DNA of 64,000 nt from an uncultured Eubacteriales bacterium (GTDB lineage Bacteria > Bacillota > Clostridia > Oscillospirales > CAG-272): positions 124,001 through 188,000 of the forward strand of contig CAKRQL010000004.1 in the NCBI GenBank assembly GCA_934393265.1. The letters run 5' to 3'. The position numbers and the translations under genes are program-made. A model generated the notes under the pieces. It did no database searches, had not been told where the DNA came from, and worked only from the letters and a program-made list of their open reading frames with translations. This document shows, in pieces, positions 42,857-51,724 of this stretch (position 1 is its first letter; every line of letters starts with the position of its first letter).

Positions 42857-43093
42857 TTATTTTTTGCAAATGAGCTTGACGCCCTCGATGGCAACAACCT
42901 TAAGCCTGTCTCCGACTTCAAAAACATCGCCGTCACCTACTCCGCGTGCAGACCATATTTCACCGTGCACCTTAGCCTCGCCGCGCCCGGCATATGTATC
43001 TATTCGCTCCGTGACAACACAGCAGGAGCCGACGGCAGAGGAGATTCCACCCGTTTCTTTTTTTCTGAAAAGCTTTCTGAACAATCCGGACAT
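42857..43093 (-). CDS. Stand-alone NfeD-type OB-fold protein
   Basis: Protein of 78 residues that resembles only the C-terminal soluble OB-fold domain of NfeD. GRGEAKVHGEIWSARG, GDVFEVGDRLKVVAIEGVKLIC are family positions. The membrane helices that precede this domain in full NfeD (about 140-450 residues) are absent. The N-terminus is a short basic stretch. No partner stomatin/flotillin gene is adjacent, which is unusual because NfeD genes normally sit beside one. The function as a protein-interaction module is inferred. Confidence 0.75.
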   Translation of the reverse strand: MSGLFRKLFRKKETGGISSAVGSCCVVTERIDTYAGRGEAKVHGEIWSARGVGDGDVFEVGDRLKVVAIEGVKLICKK

Positions 43094-43301
43094 AATAGCG
43101 ACCTTTCAAAGCCTACAATGAATACCTGAAATATTCTATCATATCCAAACGGAATTGTCAATCTTTTTTTGAAACGCTCACAAAATTCCAAAGTGATACA
43201 CCTGACGCAAAAAGGACTGTCGCGGTTGTGCGCAGAGCATTGTTATTGCTCTTTTGCAGCTAATGCGGCAATCCCTTAATGACCGTATATATCCTTGATT
43301 G

Positions 43302-45767
43302 TTATCCTGCTGCCTCAAGTGGCACGGCGTCTGCGCATGGCGGCGTAATTTCCGATGAAGCCGTTTTGCCGTTATCCGATTCTTTCGTAACGGTGAGTTC
43401 GATTTTTCCGTTTTTTTCATCCGCACATACCGTGGCTCCTTTATTGAGCTTTCCGGAAAAAAACATCCCGGAAATCGGATTTTCAAGCTCGTTTATGACT
43501 ATCCGTTTTACAGGTCTGGCACCGAACGGGCTGTTTTTGCATTTATCGGCTATGAGTCTGGGAACCGCAGCGGAGAACAAAAGCCTGACGCCGCGTTGAG
43601 ATATTCTCTTTGCCAACTCATTAAGTTGCAGGCTTGCTATTTCACAGAGTGAAGCTATCGAAAGCGGAGCAAAACGGATAATTTCATCGATCCGCCCGAG
43701 AAATTCGGGAGAAAAATGCTTTTTGAGTTTTTCGCGGAGATCGCTGTCGTCTCCGACCTCGTCATTCGTGATAAATCCGAGCGGGACGCGGTTTGCCGAC
43801 TGGTCTGAACAGACATTTGAGGTCATAATGATGCACGAGTCCTTAAAGCTGACGTGTCTGCCGGAAGAATCCGTCAGAATACCGTCGTCGGTTATCTGCA
43901 AAAGAATATTCAGTACATCCGGATGGGCTTTTTCTATTTCGTCAAAAAGAATAACCGAAAACGGTCGCCGCCGGACCTTTTCAGTAAGGCTGCCTCCCTC
44001 TCCGTAACCGACATATCCCGGTGGGGAACCTATCAGCTTTGATACGGAGTGCATTTCCATAAACTCGGACATGTCATAGCGGATGAGATTATCCTCACCG
44101 GCAAAGAAAACCTCCGCCGTCGCCTTTGCGAGCTCGGTTTTGCCGACTCCGCTTTGCCCTATGAACATAAAAACACCACATGGACGTCGTGCATCCGTTA
44201 TTCCCATGCGTTGGCGCAGGAGGGTATCGGTAATCTTTTTCACCGCGGTTGGCTGTCCGATGACGCGGCGCGCGAGCTCCTTCTCCGGATTTTTTGGTAT
44301 ATCGTTGCAAAGGCCGTTTATCGGTATTCCGGTAATTTCGGTTACTATCTGCTTTATTGAATTTTCATCAACCGTACGGCTTTTCCGGTTGTCCTTTAGT
44401 TCATTGCTTTCTATTTCACTCCGGTACAGCAACTCTTTGTTGTGAAGCTCCATTGCAAGAGAATAATTCTGCGATTTTATCGCATTTTCTTTATCTTTTA
44501 CGGTCTGCTTTAATTTTTCGTGAATTTTCTGAATTTCAGAGGTGTCATGGCTGCAGGTGACACGCGATTTTGCACATGCTTCATCCATAAGGTCAATTGC
44601 TTTGTCCGGCAGATGCCGGTCGCGGATATATCGTTTTGAAAGTGCTGCGCAGGCAGTCAGCGCGTCGTCCGTTATCCTGAGACTGTGATGCTTTTCGTAC
44701 CTCGGGCGAACTCCGCGAAGTATACGGAGCGTTTCTTCCACATCCGGTTCTTTGATTTCCACAGGCTGAAATCTGCGCTCGAGCGCGGCGTCCTTTTCGA
44801 TATACCTGCGGTATTCCTCGGTTGTGGTAGCACCGATAAGCTGTATCTGCGCGCGGGAGAGCTGCGGCTTCAGGATGTTTGCGGCGTCTATCGCCCCCTC
44901 CGCCGAGCCTGCTCCGACTATTGTGTGTATCTCGTCTATGAAAAGAATTACATTTTTGTTATTTGCAGCTTCTCTTATAAGCGCTTTTATCCGCTCTTCA
45001 AAATCTCCCCGGTATTTTGCTCCGGCTACCATTGACGTGAGGTCGACGGAGAATATGATTTTCTCCGTGAGTGCCTCCGGAACATTGCCGGCGACTATCT
45101 TTGATGCGAGCCCTTCGACGATTGCTGTTTTGCCGACTCCTGCTTCACCTATAAGACAAGGGTTGTTTTTTGTTTTTCTGCAAAGGGTGCGGATTAAACG
45201 CTCGGTCTCATATTCACGTCCTATGACAGGGTCGTATTTTCCGCCTGCGGCAGCTGCATTCATGTTAAAGCCGTATTGTGTGAGCGTCGGCATTACCTCC
45301 GTGAGTGGCTTTATGAGCTCTGAATTTCTCGCCGCAGTACGCAGAAAAACCACAGTATCATCCTTGATCGTCTGCGGATCACATCCGATGTAGCCGAGTA
45401 CCTTTACAGCCACACAGTCGCGCTCTTCGGTCAGGGAGAGAAGTATGTGCTCTGTACCTATCCGCGTTGCGCCGTATTTCAACGAGTTGCGGTACGCGGC
45501 TTCGACGACTTTTCTGCACCTCGGCGTCATATCCTTCGGAGTAAGACAGCTTCTTATCCCTGTCCCGGAATAGTCACGCACGGCTGCGTCGACCTTTTCC
45601 CGCGTCACGGAATTTCGTGCGAGCAGCACACCGGCACAGCACCCGCTGTCAGTAAGTAATGCGAGGAGCAGATGCTCGGTGCCGATATACGTGTGCCCGT
45701 ACTCCTCGGCTATTCCGACCGCACCATTTAGTGCCTTTTCGGCTCTCTCTGTAAATTTATCACTCAT
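43302..45767 (-). CDS. clpC: ClpC-type AAA+ unfoldase
   Basis: Hexameric ATPase of 821 residues that feeds substrates to ClpP. The Clp_N double repeat (about 1-145; YGHTYIGTEHLLLALL and YGATRIGTEHILLSL) precedes D1 with Walker A GEAGVGKTA and Walker B VILFIDEIHT. The UVR-like middle segment, with AIKSQNYSLAMELHN, marks ClpC rather than ClpA or ClpB. D2 has GQSGVGKTE and FDEIEKAHPD. An LGF loop (VPLGFITND) is the ClpP-docking element. The usual neighbours ctsR, mcsA and mcsB are missing. It lies just downstream of the spore peptidoglycan-binding genes. Confidence 0.94.
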   Translation of the reverse strand: MSDKFTERAEKALNGAVGIAEEYGHTYIGTEHLLLALLTDSGCCAGVLLARNSVTREKVDAAVRDYSGTGIRSCLTPKDMTPRCRKVVEAAYRNSLKYGATRIGTEHILLSLTEERDCVAVKVLGYIGCDPQTIKDDTVVFLRTAARNSELIKPLTEVMPTLTQYGFNMNAAAAGGKYDPVIGREYETERLIRTLCRKTKNNPCLIGEAGVGKTAIVEGLASKIVAGNVPEALTEKIIFSVDLTSMVAGAKYRGDFEERIKALIREAANNKNVILFIDEIHTIVGAGSAEGAIDAANILKPQLSRAQIQLIGATTTEEYRRYIEKDAALERRFQPVEIKEPDVEETLRILRGVRPRYEKHHSLRITDDALTACAALSKRYIRDRHLPDKAIDLMDEACAKSRVTCSHDTSEIQKIHEKLKQTVKDKENAIKSQNYSLAMELHNKELLYRSEIESNELKDNRKSRTVDENSIKQIVTEITGIPINGLCNDIPKNPEKELARRVIGQPTAVKKITDTLLRQRMGITDARRPCGVFMFIGQSGVGKTELAKATAEVFFAGEDNLIRYDMSEFMEMHSVSKLIGSPPGYVGYGEGGSLTEKVRRRPFSVILFDEIEKAHPDVLNILLQITDDGILTDSSGRHVSFKDSCIIMTSNVCSDQSANRVPLGFITNDEVGDDSDLREKLKKHFSPEFLGRIDEIIRFAPLSIASLCEIASLQLNELAKRISQRGVRLLFSAAVPRLIADKCKNSPFGARPVKRIVINELENPISGMFFSGKLNKGATVCADEKNGKIELTVTKESDNGKTASSEITPPCADAVPLEAAG

Positions 45768-45830
45768 ACCGCATCTCTCTTTCCGGCGTTTGTATTTACG
45801 CTAGAAAATTATTGCCGGTGCGCGCACCGT

Positions 45831-46358
45831 TTAATCGCTGTGTCGGCTGTTTCTCCTGATAAAACCGGTTTCAAGAATCAGTCTCTCAAACAGATCCCGT
45901 GTCAGAATACCGTCCTCATCCCATAACAGATGCTTTTCCATTTTCATGAGCGCGCGCTCCGTGTCTTTTCCGAAGTAGTCGCTCATCGGCATCCTGGGGA
46001 GGTCTCGGTATTCGCGGCGCAGCTCGTTAAGTATGAGATGGAGAATAAGCACCTCGGGTGCCTGATCACCGCGTGAAAACGGAAATGCGGCAGCCGATAT
46101 GAAATGCTGTTTTTCCTTTCTCTTCATAAGTGCTTCTTTGTAGGCTGCATAAAGTGCATCGTACGTGAGTCTGTCTACTATTCCGGTGGGAGGTAACCCT
46201 TGCTCGCTCTGAAACTCACATACCGCCTTTTTGGTTTCATCGCCGAAAACACCGTCAACCGATATCCTGCAGATATCGCTGTTGTCGCTTTCGGATATTT
46301 CAAGCAGATATTTCTGTATTTCGCGCACTGCGTCTTTTTTGTCGTTCATATTGTACAT
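45831..46358 (-). CDS. Peptidoglycan-binding protein, SleC-cluster
   Basis: Protein of 175 residues with one clear PG_binding_1 repeat near the N-terminus: AVREIQKYL, DGVFGDETKKAVCEFQSEQGL and TGIVDRLTYDALY (about 9-71). The second half (about 95-170) looks like a degenerate second repeat (YFGKDTERALMKMEKHL). There is no signal peptide. AAGGAG precedes ATG 46358. The gene is nine bases after the SleC-like gene and belongs to its operon. Probably located in the spore envelope. Confidence 0.78.
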   Translation of the reverse strand: MYNMNDKKDAVREIQKYLLEISESDNSDICRISVDGVFGDETKKAVCEFQSEQGLPPTGIVDRLTYDALYAAYKEALMKRKEKQHFISAAAFPFSRGDQAPEVLILHLILNELRREYRDLPRMPMSDYFGKDTERALMKMEKHLLWDEDGILTRDLFERLILETGFIRRNSRHSD

Positions 46359-46367
46359 GTCTGCTCC

Positions 46368-47783
46368 TTATGAAATGTCATAACCGGGATATTGTCCCTC
46401 GTTGACTATATTCGCCGTATACAGGTCGTCGTAAACCTTTACAATTGAATTCCACACGCGGACGGTGACCCTCGGCTCCTCCGGAGCGGTGTTTTCATTG
46501 TTTATACCGAACTGGTCCTTGAATGCATTCACCGCCTCTGCCGTACGGGGACCGAAAATGCCGTCTGCTTCGATTTTAGGTATTGATGTGTACACATCGG
46601 CGATATAGTTCAGATATGTCTGCATAACCCTGACAGCCTCGCCGCTTGCCCCCAATGTCAGGACCTCGCCCGGGAACGGGAGAAGAACCCCGGGGTTGAA
46701 CGAGTAGTCTACGGCACTTGCAAAACCGAGATACGCATTTTCAATGCTTTCCCAGACGGCGCGGTCAACCACGCCGGTTTCGGGCAATCCGTATGTGCGC
46801 TGATATGAGAGAACGGATTTTTTGGTATCGGGGCCGAACTGTGCGTCCGGAAGAGCCGGAAGAACGGACGGCAGAAAATTCGCAATATAACTGAGGTAAT
46901 ATTGAAGAGCAAGAACTCCGTTTGATATGTCTCCCAACTGCAGTCTGTCGGAATACTGCGTTGCAACATCCTCAAAAGTCAGTCCCTCTGACTGAATTGA
47001 TGATATTCGCGTCACGGCGTTGTATATCTGCCGCACCTTATACCATGTAGCCTTTCCGACTATTCCGTCCGGGGTAAGACCGAACGTTTCCTGGAAAAGC
47101 TTCACGGCGTCGGTCGTCCCTGCGCCGAAAAAGCCGTCCGTAGGATAGATTTTCGGTATGCGCGGGAAGTTTGCGGATATGCGGTTCAGTCGTCGCTGAA
47201 GAATTTCGACGAGCCGCCTCGTATCTCCCTCATTGAGCGGAGTGGAAGGGGCGCTTTCTCCGGAGTTTTCAACGGGAACATCGGTGACTATTTCAATATC
47301 GTCACCGTAATATTGCTTTAAGATATCGATGTAGCTTTTTCCCTGATTGGCAAGCTCGACGCTCCCCCATTGATATAGCCCGTTGCAGGTGACCTTGTTC
47401 CCGTCGCAGAACTCGGCATACAGTGGTTCTATCGTTCCGGTTCTGCGTATATAGCTTGTGAAAAGATCATCAACTATGCGTGAGATATTGTCGTATATAT
47501 CCCTTTGATAAACATAGTTCTGATCATATGCCGGCGAGGAGGTTATGTCAAAATCCCGCCCGGCACTTCTGTAATGCTCTGTGTAAACACGATTCAGTGC
47601 TACCGATATTTGTGCAAGAATATTGGCTTTCAGCGCCTCCTCCGGCCACGTGGGATAAATTTCGCTCGACGCCACATTTTTTATGTAATCGGCGAAGCTT
47701 TCCGTGACATTCAGTGCCGAGCTGTCTGACGGTGCCCCGAGATGTATCGTTATGCTTTCCGGTATTGCAGGGTATTCAATCAT
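46368..47783 (-). CDS. SleC-like protein: SpoIID-type domain plus three PG-binding repeats
   Basis: Protein of 471 residues. Residues about 1-165 match the SpoIID/SleC lytic-transglycosylase-type domain: KNVASSEIYPTWPEEALKAN has the likely catalytic Glu41, and FDITSSPAYDQNYV and DGNKVTCNGLYQWGS follow. Then come three PG_binding_1 repeats (about 190-255, 285-352, 380-450), each with an FGxxTxxAVxxFQ-like core. Its closest known relative by layout is clostridial SleC, the cortex-lytic enzyme of germinating spores. The N-terminal domain of SleC is not part of this protein: it lies in the upstream gene, overlapping by four bases. The role in cortex lysis is inferred. Confidence 0.82.
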   Translation of the reverse strand: MIEYPAIPESITIHLGAPSDSSALNVTESFADYIKNVASSEIYPTWPEEALKANILAQISVALNRVYTEHYRSAGRDFDITSSPAYDQNYVYQRDIYDNISRIVDDLFTSYIRRTGTIEPLYAEFCDGNKVTCNGLYQWGSVELANQGKSYIDILKQYYGDDIEIVTDVPVENSGESAPSTPLNEGDTRRLVEILQRRLNRISANFPRIPKIYPTDGFFGAGTTDAVKLFQETFGLTPDGIVGKATWYKVRQIYNAVTRISSIQSEGLTFEDVATQYSDRLQLGDISNGVLALQYYLSYIANFLPSVLPALPDAQFGPDTKKSVLSYQRTYGLPETGVVDRAVWESIENAYLGFASAVDYSFNPGVLLPFPGEVLTLGASGEAVRVMQTYLNYIADVYTSIPKIEADGIFGPRTAEAVNAFKDQFGINNENTAPEEPRVTVRVWNSIVKVYDDLYTANIVNEGQYPGYDIS

Positions 47784-48190
47784 CGCAGTTCACCGTTTTC
47801 TGTTATTATTGTGTTAAGCGAGCTTGACGGCGACTGAGTATCGGAGGAATACTCGGACAGCGGAAACATATTCACCGGGAGAGAGGTTGATATTCCGGAG
47901 AACATCGGCAGGTCGCGTACGATTTTTCTGTAATAACCGTCAGCACTTATCTCCACATCATAGGTATAATACGGTTCTGTCTCCGGCGACGGTGATATGG
48001 AAACAGATACCGCAGGAGCAGGCAGAGAGACAGGACCGGCGAGCCCGTTTCTTCCCGTTACAAGCGAGTAATTGACGTCTGCGACTCCTTCGTCCGTGCC
48101 GGTTATCCGTACGTTCGCACCGGGTACCGGCAGCCCTCCGCAGGCTGTAAAGACGCGAACCATAAGTGTGCCTTCGTTTGTCTTATTCAT
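47780..48190 (-). CDS. SleC N-terminal-type beta-sandwich protein
   Basis: Protein of 136 residues that resembles the N-terminal region of SleC (a carboxypeptidase-regulatory-like beta sandwich): GTLMVRVFTACGGLPVPGANVRI, GPVSLPAPAVSVS and YYTYDVEISADGYYRKIV. In SleC this region is fused to the lytic part; here it is a separate gene whose stop overlaps the next ATG (ATGA), so translation is coupled. ATG 48190 is chosen since GAGGTG lies six bases before; the GTG at 48199 overlaps that site. No signal peptide is visible. Confidence 0.75.
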   Translation of the reverse strand: MNKTNEGTLMVRVFTACGGLPVPGANVRITGTDEGVADVNYSLVTGRNGLAGPVSLPAPAVSVSISPSPETEPYYTYDVEISADGYYRKIVRDLPMFSGISTSLPVNMFPLSEYSSDTQSPSSSLNTIITENGELR

Positions 48191-48303
48191 GCGTTTCACC
48201 TCGTTTATTGTCGTTTTTTAGAATAATCCTCTAACTATCACAGTGCTCCGCTGCCCTCCGATTGTAGTAAATGCGCTTTTTGAGCTTTTTCAGATACTCT
48301 TTC

Positions 48304-48332
48304 TTGACTTGAAGCGACGTCTGTTATATAAT
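48304..48332 (+). promoter_or_regulatory. Promoter of prs
   Basis: TTGACT (48304-48309), 17 bp, TATAAT (48327-48332). Confidence 0.75.
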
Positions 48333-48347
48333 ATCGGTGACAGGGTT

Positions 48348-48391
48348 CATAGAATATGTTATGAATATTCATTGATTAGTGATATTCTATG
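48348..48391 (+). promoter_or_regulatory. Inverted repeat in the prs leader
   Basis: CATAGAATAT (48348-48357) and ATATTCTATG (48382-48391) form a perfect 10 bp AT-rich stem with a 24-base loop in the leader, about 50 bp before prs. There is no T run, so it is not a terminator. It could be a leader hairpin or an operator. Confidence 0.4.
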
Positions 48392-48439
48392 TGCAAAAAA
48401 AATTCAATAGAGCCGCATTGCGGCACAGGAGAGCGGAAG

Positions 48440-49564
48440 ATGAAGGATACTTTATACGGCGAACTCAGCGTTATAGGAATGAGAGGATGCGAGGACTTTG
48501 TGTCACAGGTAGACGCCTATCTTCAGGAATGGCGCAGACATGATACAGAGGGAACGTTCCTTGTTGATGCCTCCTGCCCGCGTTTTGGGAGCGGAGAAGC
48601 AAAGGGAGCGCTGCATCAGTCGCTTCGCGGCAACGATGTTTACATCATCTGCGATGTTTTCAATCACGGCGTGACCTACAATATGTACGGTCAGACCGTA
48701 CCTATGAGCCCGGATGACCACTTCCAGGACCTCAAGAGAATTATTGGTGCCATAGGCGGAAAAGCACGGAGAATAAGCGTTATAATGCCCATGCTCTATG
48801 AGGGCAGACAGCATAAGAGGTCAGGCAGAGAGTCGCTCGACTGTGCGCTCGCGCTCCAGGAGCTCGTCAATATGGGGATAACAAACCTCATTACCTTTGA
48901 CGCACACGACCCGAGGGTCCAGAATGCCGTCCCGCTCAGCGGATTTGAGAATGTGCGTTCTTCGTACCAGATGATAAAGGCGCTTCTTCATGACTCCGCT
49001 TCTGCAGATATTGAGATTGACCCTGAGAAGCTCATGATAATATCGCCTGATGAAGGCGGAATGTCAAAGTGCATGTATTATTCGTCCGTCATGGGAATAG
49101 ACCTCGGAATGTTCTATAAGCGCCGTGACTACTCAAAGATAGTCGGCGGCAAGAACCCGATTGTGGCGCATGAGTATCTCGGAAGAGATGTAAAGGATAA
49201 GGATGTCATCATTGTTGATGATATGATTTCCTCCGGCGATTCGGTCATAGACGTCGCAAAGCAGCTTAAAGAAAAGGGCGCACGCAAGATATTTGTATTC
49301 GCGACCTTCGGGCTCTTCTGCAATGGGCTTGAGGCAATGGATAACGCATACGCAGACGGCGTGTTCACTAAGATATTCACCACCAATCTTATATATCGCA
49401 CGCCGGAGTTGCTCAAAAGAGAGTGGTATCACGAGGTCAACATGTGCAAGTACGTTGCTTACATAATAGATACTCTCAACCACGACCAGACGATAAGCCA
49501 CCTTCTCGATCAGTCCAAGAAGATACATACATATATAGATAAATATAAAAGAACAACAAAGTAA
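48440..49564 (+). CDS. prs: Ribose-phosphate pyrophosphokinase (PRPP synthetase), long clostridial form
   Basis: Makes PRPP for purine, pyrimidine, histidine and NAD synthesis; 374 residues from ATG 48440, chosen because AGGAGAG precedes it (an in-frame ATG at 48389 has no good site). CPRFGSGEAKGAL is the ATP-binding flag region, QHKRSGRES the substrate loop, FDAHDPRVQNAV the metal region and VIIVDDMISSGDS the ribose-phosphate PRPP loop. It is about 60 residues longer than classical Prs, as in the divergent Bacillota group that often stands beside the usual gene. A second prs gene elsewhere is likely. Confidence 0.88.
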   Translation: MKDTLYGELSVIGMRGCEDFVSQVDAYLQEWRRHDTEGTFLVDASCPRFGSGEAKGALHQSLRGNDVYIICDVFNHGVTYNMYGQTVPMSPDDHFQDLKRIIGAIGGKARRISVIMPMLYEGRQHKRSGRESLDCALALQELVNMGITNLITFDAHDPRVQNAVPLSGFENVRSSYQMIKALLHDSASADIEIDPEKLMIISPDEGGMSKCMYYSSVMGIDLGMFYKRRDYSKIVGGKNPIVAHEYLGRDVKDKDVIIVDDMISSGDSVIDVAKQLKEKGARKIFVFATFGLFCNGLEAMDNAYADGVFTKIFTTNLIYRTPELLKREWYHEVNMCKYVAYIIDTLNHDQTISHLLDQSKKIHTYIDKYKRTTK

Positions 49565-49587
49565 TATCGGATTTCGGGGTATATGTT

Positions 49588-50454
49588 ATGGCAGTAATAA
49601 TGGACGGAAAGGCACTGTCGGCGAGGGTACGGGAAGAGCTACGGCTTGAATGTGCGTCTTTTTCCGCGAAATACGGCAGGATGCCCGGTCTTGCGGTGGT
49701 CCTCGTCGGAGATAATCCCGCATCTCTGGTATATGTCAGAAACAAAAAGAAGGCGTGCGCAGAAATCGGATATCTCTCAAGAGAGATACTCCTTCCGCAG
49801 ACGGTCACAGAGGCTGAGCTGCTTACCGTTATCGACGGGCTTAACCATGACATGCTTATCGATGGTATACTTGTGCAGCTGCCGCTACCTGCCGGGATAG
49901 ATGAAAGCCGTGTTTTGCGCTCGATCTCCCCTGATAAGGATGTAGATGCCTTTCACCCGGAGAATGTCGGTAATATTATGCTCGGCAAATATTCGGTCCT
50001 GCCATGTACGCCTGCCGGCGTTATGGCGCTTATCCGCGAGTACGGAATAGAGCCGGCGGGTAAAAAATGTGTTGTTGTCGGAAGAAGTAATATAGTAGGT
50101 AAGCCTATGGCGATGCTTCTTCTTGAAGCAAACGGGACGGTCACCGTATGTCACTCGAAAACCCGCGATCTTGCGGCGGAATGTCGCACCGCCGACATAC
50201 TTGTTGTAGCAATAGGTAAGGCGCGTTATATAACCGCGGATATGGTAAAACCGGGTGCAGTTGTCATCGATGTCGGAATGAACCGTGACGGAGACGGCAG
50301 ACTGTGTGGTGATGTGGACTTTTCGCAGGTTGCCGCGGTTGCTTCATATATAACTCCGGTTCCGGGCGGAGTAGGTCCTATGACAATAGCAATGCTCATG
50401 AAAAACACCATGACGGCGGCACTGACACACGCAAAGAGTGATGCCGGCGATTGA
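49588..50454 (+). CDS. folD: Methylenetetrahydrofolate dehydrogenase/cyclohydrolase
   Basis: Bifunctional C1-folate enzyme of 288 residues. YVRNKKKACAEIG has the catalytic Lys of the YxxxK motif, and ILVQLPLPAGID the second active-site strand. GRSNIVGKPMAMLL binds the NADP cofactor; TPVPGGVGPMTIAMLM is the C-terminal signature. The full length is normal. It starts 23 bp after prs, so the two are probably co-transcribed. Confidence 0.97.
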   Translation: MAVIMDGKALSARVREELRLECASFSAKYGRMPGLAVVLVGDNPASLVYVRNKKKACAEIGYLSREILLPQTVTEAELLTVIDGLNHDMLIDGILVQLPLPAGIDESRVLRSISPDKDVDAFHPENVGNIMLGKYSVLPCTPAGVMALIREYGIEPAGKKCVVVGRSNIVGKPMAMLLLEANGTVTVCHSKTRDLAAECRTADILVVAIGKARYITADMVKPGAVVIDVGMNRDGDGRLCGDVDFSQVAAVASYITPVPGGVGPMTIAMLMKNTMTAALTHAKSDAGD

Positions 50455-50491
50455 TTTTTCATTTTATTTCGGATATTTTTCTGTGAAGCTC

Positions 50492-50520
50492 TTGACAATT
50501 TCACGAGAAAAGTATATAAT
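50492..50520 (+). promoter_or_regulatory. Promoter of rpsU
   Basis: Perfect TTGACA (50492-50497), 17 bp, TATAAT (50515-50520). Confidence 0.85.
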
Positions 50521-50570
50521 ACCATTGTTCTAAGCAAGTCTTTTGCACAGCGAAGGGAGGGGATATACAG

Positions 50571-50747
50571 ATGGCAGAAATCAGAGTAAAAGAGAATGAG
50601 ACTCTCGACAGCGCGCTTCGCCGTTTCAAGAGACAGTGCGTAAAGTCCGGTGTGCTCGCGGAACTCCGTAAGAGAGAGTGCTACGAGAAGCCGAGCGTTA
50701 AGCGCAAAAAGAAGTCTGAGGCAGCCAGAAAGCGCAAGTACAAGTAA
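50571..50747 (+). CDS. rpsU: 30S ribosomal protein S21
   Basis: Small basic protein of 58 residues near the anti-Shine-Dalgarno region of the 30S subunit. MAEIRVKENETLDSALRRFK and the Arg/Lys-rich tail ending ARKRKYK are typical. GAAGGGAGGGG precedes ATG 50571. It is alone in its transcript, with a consensus promoter and a strong terminator, not next to dnaG-rpoD or yqeY here. Confidence 0.97.
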   Translation: MAEIRVKENETLDSALRRFKRQCVKSGVLAELRKRECYEKPSVKRKKKSEAARKRKYK

Positions 50748-50763
50748 TTTGTGCGTGGCTTGA

Positions 50764-50803
50764 CCGGGCGGGTGCATTTAGCTCCGCCCGGATATTTTTT
50801 TTG
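50764..50803 (+). terminator. Intrinsic terminator after rpsU
   Basis: CCGGGCGG (50764-50771) / CCGCCCGG (50784-50791) followed by eight T residues. Confidence 0.95.
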
Positions 50804-50901
50804 AATAAGCACGACGATATTTGCCTTAAATTTCATAAGTTTTTTTGAGTGTCTGCGGGTAGAATATACAGTGAACAAAGATTTTTGAAAAGAAGGTGCT
50901 C

Positions 50902-51678
50902 ATGAAAACAACAGGTAAAATAATTTCGGTGCTTGCGCTCTCCTTATGCCTCGCGGTATCCCCGATTATTTCAGCGGCAGAGCCGCAGGGGTGGTATATA
51001 AAGAAAAACGGGCATAACCGCCCGGTGCTCCCGAAGAATGAAGAATATATATCGGATTATAACGCTTATTATATAGATCCGACGCTTGGTGACACATCGG
51101 AACGAAAGGTTATTTATCTTACGTTTGATGCAGGCTATGAAAACGGAAATGTTTCCCGCGTTCTCGATGTCCTGAAAAAACATGATGTCCCGGCAACCTT
51201 TTTTATACTCGATAATATTGTGCTTAAGAATACTGACGTAGTATTGCGCATGACAAACGAGGGGCACACGGTAGGAAATCATACCAAAAATCACAAAGAC
51301 ATGACAAAACTTACGGCAGAAGAGATGAAGAGAAATCTTACAGACTTAGAAAAGATTTACACGGAGAAAACCGGGTTGACACTCTCACGCTTTTTCAGAT
51401 TTCCGGAGGGGAGATTTTCCGAGGAAACACTCTCTACTGCAAAGGAGATGGGATATACCACGGTTTTCTGGAGCTTCGCTTATGCCGACTGGGATAACTC
51501 GAAGCAGCCGGAACCGGCAAGGGCTAAAAAGAAGATTCTCGATAATACGCATAACGGTGAGATAATTCTCCTGCACCCCACATCGGCGACGAATGCCGCG
51601 ATACTCGATGATCTTATCACTGAGTGGAAAGGAATGGGCTACACGTTCGGAAGATTGCAGGACTTTTGCGGAAATTGA
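50902..51678 (+). CDS. Polysaccharide deacetylase, PdaA-like
   Basis: Exported protein of 258 residues: a signal peptide (KIISVLALSLCLAVSPIISAA) and then a NodB-type deacetylase domain. LTFDAGYENG has the catalytic/metal Asp, GNHTKNH the metal-binding His pair, FRFPEGRFSE the third motif and ILLHPTSATN the last His. This set fits PdaA, which makes muramic delta-lactam in the spore cortex. B. subtilis PdaA has about the same length. The start ATG 50902 follows GAAGGTG; a GTG two codons before is possible. Single gene ending at a strong hairpin. Confidence 0.87.
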   Translation: MKTTGKIISVLALSLCLAVSPIISAAEPQGWYIKKNGHNRPVLPKNEEYISDYNAYYIDPTLGDTSERKVIYLTFDAGYENGNVSRVLDVLKKHDVPATFFILDNIVLKNTDVVLRMTNEGHTVGNHTKNHKDMTKLTAEEMKRNLTDLEKIYTEKTGLTLSRFFRFPEGRFSEETLSTAKEMGYTTVFWSFAYADWDNSKQPEPARAKKKILDNTHNGEIILLHPTSATNAAILDDLITEWKGMGYTFGRLQDFCGN

Positions 51679-51690
51679 CCATAACAAAGA

Positions 51691-51724
51691 CGGGAGTGCA
51701 ATAAAACGCACTCCCGAATTTTTT
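51691..51724. terminator. Bidirectional terminator
   Basis: CGGGAGTGC (51691-51699) / GCACTCCCG (51708-51716), T run after, between the deacetylase gene and the convergent YesL-like gene. Confidence 0.9.

Noticed and set aside
45813..45826. CGGTGCGCGCACCG palindrome between the PG-binding gene and clpC as an operator
   Set aside because: It is a perfect 14 bp palindrome but without any matching copy that I noticed near other genes and without a T tract; too little to call either an operator or a terminator.
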